DNA of 64,000 bases from JAJUFS01 sp036381175 (GTDB taxonomy: Bacteria; Pseudomonadota; Gammaproteobacteria; Natronospirales; JAJUFS01). Made by a program: the position numbers and the translations under genes. Below are positions 60,478 to 64,000 of the stretch, one piece after another (the stretch's first letter is position 1; each line of letters starts with the position of its first letter). The notes below the pieces were generated by a model. That model was not told the origin of the DNA, did no database searches, and was given only the letters and a program-made list of their open reading frames with translations. The stretch is from the NCBI GenBank assembly GCA_036381175.1, contig DASVDI010000015.1, positions 1 to 64,000 on the forward strand, in the 5' to 3' direction.

Positions 60478-63174
60478 ATGAATCCAGCGACCGCCGAACA
60501 GATGACTGTCGTCACCGCGTCCGACCGCCTTGCGCGGCATTTGCACGACCGCGTGGCAGACGCACAACTGGCCGCTGGCCGGCAGGCGTGGGAGCGGCCG
60601 GACATTCTGACGGCGGCGGCATTCTGGCGGCGGCTGGCGGGCGAGCTGCAACAGGAAGCGGCGACTGTGTTCGCGACGCGCCGGCTGTTGTCGCGCAACG
60701 CGATGTTGTGCCGCTGGGAAATGCTCATCGCCGCGGCCTTCGCGGACAATCCCTTGCTGCACATCCAGGGAACGGCGCGCACGGCACTCGATGCCTGGCT
60801 GTTGTGCCGTGACTGGCAGCTGGATATCGACGCACTCGCCGACGATCCACTGGAAGAAACCCGGTTGCTCATCGCCTGGGGGCGCCGCTTCGAGAAGGAA
60901 TGCGCCGACGCCGGCTGGTTGCCGGACTACGCGCTGCCGGAAGCCGTGCTCGCTGCGCTGGAACAATCAAAAAGCGCGCGCCGTTTTCTGCCGAAAAAAA
61001 TCCAGCTCGCCGGTTTCATGGAAATCACGCCGCGCGATGCGGCGCGCTGGGAGGCGCTGCGTGCGCTCGGTGTTACGGTCGAGAATTTTCCGCAGGCAGA
61101 GTCCGGCACTGAGATGCGCCGCCTTGCATGCAATGACGCGCGCGGTGAAGTGCTTGCCGCTGCGTCCTGGGCGCGAGCGCTGCTGAACGAAAATCCACGG
61201 CAGCGCATTGCCATTGTCGTTCCCGATCTCGCCGCGCGCCGCGCATCGCTGAAGCGCGAACTCACTGAAGCGTTGGCGCCGCACGCACTGACAAGTTTCG
61301 ATCGCGCGCCCCTGCCGTTCAATTTCTCGCTTGGCGAGGCGCTGGCATCGAACGCGCTGGTGGCCGACGCGCAGGCGCTGCTCGCGCTCTCGAATGATCG
61401 CATCGAATTTCCGCTGGCCGCGCGCCTCTGCCGTTCGCCGTACCCCGCACCGGAGCTGGATGCGTTCGCACGGTTGCGACTCGAAGCGATCATGCGTCGC
61501 AATGGTTACGCAGAGTTTCCTCTCGGTGACTGGCAGTTTCTTGCTGCGCGAAACCAGTGTGCTGTGCTTGCTGATGCGCTGGAGAAATTTCGTGAGGACG
61601 TGAAACGCGATTCCGCGAATTCGCTGCCGTCGGAATGGGCGCGACGCTTCAACCATTGGCTGGAAATCTTCGGCTGGTGCCGTGGACGCGCACTGGATAG
61701 CGATGAATACCAGGCGCGTGAAGCCTTCCAGGAACAACTCGCACGCCTGGTTGAACTGGATGCCGTGCTCGGCAAATGCAATCGCGGCGTGGCGCTCGCA
61801 TGGCTGAACCGGTTTGCGAACGACACACCGTTTCAGCCGCGTTCCGCAGACGTGCCCGTGCAGGTGCTGGGCCTGCTTGAAGCCACCGGCATGCATTTCG
61901 ATGCGCTCTGGGTCATGGGCTTGACCGACGATGTTCTGCCGTCCGCACCGCGCCCGAATCCGTTTTTGCCGATTGCCGTGCAGCGCGCGAAGAATCTTCC
62001 GCAATCCTCGGCGGCGCGCGAGCAGGCGTTCGCAAGGCAATTGTTCGAGGGTTTGTGCGCGTCTGCGCCGAACGTGATCGGGAGTTACCCCGCGCGAGAC
62101 AAGGATGCGGAGCTCGGACCGTCGCCATTTCTGCAAGAACTTGAGGCAGCGACACCGCCACCTGCGTTTAGGCCCATCAGCGAACAATGGTTTGATCGCG
62201 TTGCACTGGAAACCGTGATCGACAACAACGGTGCTGCGCATGCAGGTGGCGAGACGCGCGGCGGCATGTCGCTGTTGCAGGACCAATCGCATTGCCCGTT
62301 CCGCGCGTTTGCGGTTCATCGCTTGCACGCGGATGACTGGCCAACCCCGCAACCAGGACCGGACGCAATGATTCGCGGCCTGCTCGCGCATCGCGTGCTC
62401 GAAAGACTCTGGATGCAATGGCGCGATCGTTCACGCCTCGAAGAATTGCATGTGGCTGGTGAACTTGAAGATGTCGTGCGCGCGATGGTGACGGAAGTGC
62501 TGGAGGAGAGTGTTCGCGGACAACGGCATCGTTGGCGCAGGAGCCTGCGCGAACTGGAAGTGACGCGCCTCGCGAGTGTCCTGATGCGCTGGTTCGAAAA
62601 TATCGAATTGCCGCGTCCGGATTTTCGCGTTGTTGAAGTCGAAGGTCATCGCGCAAATGACAGTGACATCGAAACACTCGTGCACGCAGGACCGTTGATC
62701 CTGCGCGGCAAGCTTGATCGTGTTGATGTCTTGAATGACGGCAGCGAACTCATCATCGACTACAAGACCGGTGGCGCCCCGGCCAAGAATGATTTTTTCG
62801 GCGACCGTCCGCGCGCGCCGCAGTTGCCCGCATACCTGCTCGCGCGTAAACAGGCGGGCCGGAATATTCCCGCCGGCATTGCCGTTGCGAGTCTCAAGAC
62901 AGGAATGGAGTCCTTGCAGGGCGTGATGAGCGTTGATGACGACAGGACTGATCCTGGTATTGCCGGAATCGTGAATGTTGCGAAGACAAAACAAGTCAGT
63001 GACTGGAATGAGGCGATAGAACACTGGGAGCGGACGATCGGCGCGCTGGGCGACGCATTTGCTTCAGGGTATGCGAAGGTCGATCCTTTGCGCGGTGCCT
63101 GTGATTACTGCCCTCTCGCGATGCTGTGCCGTGTTCATGATCGCGAGCGCGAAACGGAGGAAGGTCATGACTGA
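60478..63174 (+). CDS. AddB-like PD-(D/E)XK nuclease/helicase-like protein
   Basis: An 898-residue protein related to the AddB half of proteobacterial AddAB recombination enzymes ('probable DNA repair protein' type). The N-terminal two thirds is helicase-like without a Walker A. The C-terminus has LRGKLDRVDVLNDGSELIID followed by YKTG, a PD-(D/E)XK nuclease core. CDYCPLAMLC with a Cys in SHCPFRAFAVHRL provides four Cys for an AddB-type 4Fe-4S cluster. The start at 60478 directly follows a GTG. It overlaps the AddA-like gene by 8 bases. Confidence 0.85.
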   Translation: MNPATAEQMTVVTASDRLARHLHDRVADAQLAAGRQAWERPDILTAAAFWRRLAGELQQEAATVFATRRLLSRNAMLCRWEMLIAAAFADNPLLHIQGTARTALDAWLLCRDWQLDIDALADDPLEETRLLIAWGRRFEKECADAGWLPDYALPEAVLAALEQSKSARRFLPKKIQLAGFMEITPRDAARWEALRALGVTVENFPQAESGTEMRRLACNDARGEVLAAASWARALLNENPRQRIAIVVPDLAARRASLKRELTEALAPHALTSFDRAPLPFNFSLGEALASNALVADAQALLALSNDRIEFPLAARLCRSPYPAPELDAFARLRLEAIMRRNGYAEFPLGDWQFLAARNQCAVLADALEKFREDVKRDSANSLPSEWARRFNHWLEIFGWCRGRALDSDEYQAREAFQEQLARLVELDAVLGKCNRGVALAWLNRFANDTPFQPRSADVPVQVLGLLEATGMHFDALWVMGLTDDVLPSAPRPNPFLPIAVQRAKNLPQSSAAREQAFARQLFEGLCASAPNVIGSYPARDKDAELGPSPFLQELEAATPPPAFRPISEQWFDRVALETVIDNNGAAHAGGETRGGMSLLQDQSHCPFRAFAVHRLHADDWPTPQPGPDAMIRGLLAHRVLERLWMQWRDRSRLEELHVAGELEDVVRAMVTEVLEESVRGQRHRWRRSLRELEVTRLASVLMRWFENIELPRPDFRVVEVEGHRANDSDIETLVHAGPLILRGKLDRVDVLNDGSELIIDYKTGGAPAKNDFFGDRPRAPQLPAYLLARKQAGRNIPAGIAVASLKTGMESLQGVMSVDDDRTDPGIAGIVNVAKTKQVSDWNEAIEHWERTIGALGDAFASGYAKVDPLRGACDYCPLAMLCRVHDRERETEEGHD

Positions 63175-64000
63175 TTTCATGCCTTCCGATCAGGCCGCAC
63201 GTCACGCGGCGCTGGATCCACTTCGAAGTTTCATCGTGCAGGCGCCGGCCGGTTCGGGGAAAACCGGATTGCTGACGCAGCGTTTCCTCCGGCTGCTCGC
63301 CTGCGTCGAGCAGCCGGAAGAAATTGTCGCCATCACGTTCACGCGCAAGGCCGCGGCGGAAATGCGCGAGCGAATCCTGAACGCGATGCGTGATGCGCGA
63401 CGGAATGAAACCGTTCCCGGTTCCGCGAACGAAAAACGCACGCGCGAGCTCGCACTCACCGCTCTTGTGCATGACAAAAAGCATGGCTGGGGTTTACTGG
63501 AAAACCCTGCGCGCTTGCGCGTGACGACTATCGATGCTTTCAACGCCATGCTGACGCGCCAATTGCCGATACGCTCCGGCCTGGGACAACCGCCGTCGAT
63601 CGCCGAGCAGGCATCGGAGTTGTACCGCGCGGCCGCGCTTCGCCTGCTAGCGGGACTGGACCGGAAGGATGATGTGGGCGAGGCGATGCGGGCCTTGCTT
63701 GCGCATCTCGACAATCGTCTCGACGAACTCACTGACCTGCTCGCCGCGATGCTCGCGCGTCGCGATCTCTGGTTGCGGCATCTCGAGATCGGCGGGCTGG
63801 ATCGCGATGCGCTGGAAAGTGCGCTCGCACGCGAGGTGGAAAACGTCTTGCAGGTTCTTGATGTCGAGTTTCCCCTGCATGTTCGTGCAGAAATTCCGGT
63901 CATAGCCGAGCGCTGCGCGGTCCATCTTGCCGTGGCTGACCGGGATGCCGTTGACAACGACTGGCTGCGAGACCTTGCGCAACTGGAAACGTCTCCGGGT
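63167..64000 (+). CDS. AddA-like UvrD/REP helicase, 3' end outside window
   Basis: The first 278 codons of a superfamily I helicase; the frame is open to the last base. FIVQAPAGSGKTGLLTQRFL is the Walker A, VAITFTRKAAAEMRERI is motif Ia, and RVTTIDAFNAML is motif Ic. The ATG at 63167 follows GGAGG by 6 bases and overlaps the AddB-like stop by 8 bases, so the two proteins are made together as a double-strand-break repair helicase-nuclease. Confidence 0.92.
   Translation, partial: MTDFMPSDQAARHAALDPLRSFIVQAPAGSGKTGLLTQRFLRLLACVEQPEEIVAITFTRKAAAEMRERILNAMRDARRNETVPGSANEKRTRELALTALVHDKKHGWGLLENPARLRVTTIDAFNAMLTRQLPIRSGLGQPPSIAEQASELYRAAALRLLAGLDRKDDVGEAMRALLAHLDNRLDELTDLLAAMLARRDLWLRHLEIGGLDRDALESALAREVENVLQVLDVEFPLHVRAEIPVIAERCAVHLAVADRDAVDNDWLRDLAQLETSPG

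Noticed and set aside
60967..62418. 483-codon minus-strand open frame inside the AddB-like gene
   Set aside because: Antisense shadow; composition rich in Arg, Cys and Gln, without motifs.

Overview
This window is about 64 kb of a high-GC gammaproteobacterial chromosome. The best fit is the Xanthomonadales (Lysobacterales) or a close neighbour. Evidence for this is the lysC-lysA fusion, the hemA/prfA | lbcA-lolB-tRNA-Gln-prs-rplY-pth-ychF block, the SOS imuA-imuB-dnaE2 cassette, a gamma-type gshA and REP-like repeats. The assignment is inferred from gene content, not from a database search.

Layout. 1-13.5 kb is core: a truncated unknown gene, a fused aspartokinase/DAP decarboxylase behind a leader-peptide attenuator, an RDD protein, prfA and hemA on the minus strand, then lbcA-like, lolB, tRNA-Gln, prs, rplY, pth and ychF on the plus strand. 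13.5-17.2 kb holds repeats, two small hypotheticals (one RAMA-like) and the glutathione-dependent formaldehyde pair frmA-fghA. 17.2-25 kb is accessory and partly AT-rich. It contains dispersed repeats, a VOC-protein remnant, an FRG-domain plus RES-domain gene pair, a convergent NdpA-like plus membrane-protein pair, a strongly folded intergenic element, a 215-bp tandem repeat, and a Fic gene preceded by clustered ATCGGCCAA motifs. 25-32.3 kb has a small lipoprotein, tRNA-Met, a TacA/TacT-type toxin-antitoxin pair and the LexA-boxed imuA-imuB-dnaE2 mutasome. 32.3-39.8 kb (minus strand) has etfBA, ETF-ubiquinone oxidoreductase, two M16 peptidase-family genes and a short-chain dehydrogenase.

39.9-45.9 kb is an isoprenoid cluster. 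A polyprenyl synthase gene stands divergent from diphosphomevalonate decarboxylase, a phosphomevalonate-kinase-like GHMP kinase, an HMG-CoA reductase fused to mevalonate kinase, and type I IPP isomerase. ispE, which normally sits between lolB and prs, is absent at 9.0-9.4 kb. The organism therefore probably makes IPP by the mevalonate route. 46-60.4 kb contains a PPP-type phosphatase, a DUF155 protein, an M28 peptidase lipoprotein, gshA, a GGDEF-EAL protein, an unknown coiled-coil protein, a TetR-HlyD-ABC efflux operon and a putative lipid-anchored subclass B1 metallo-beta-lactamase. The window closes with an AddB-like nuclease and the first part of an AddA-like helicase.

The most unusual parts are the FRG/RES and NdpA/membrane pairs at 18.2-22.0 kb, the HMGR-mevalonate kinase fusion with the missing ispE, the lysAC attenuator, and the motif array before fic.
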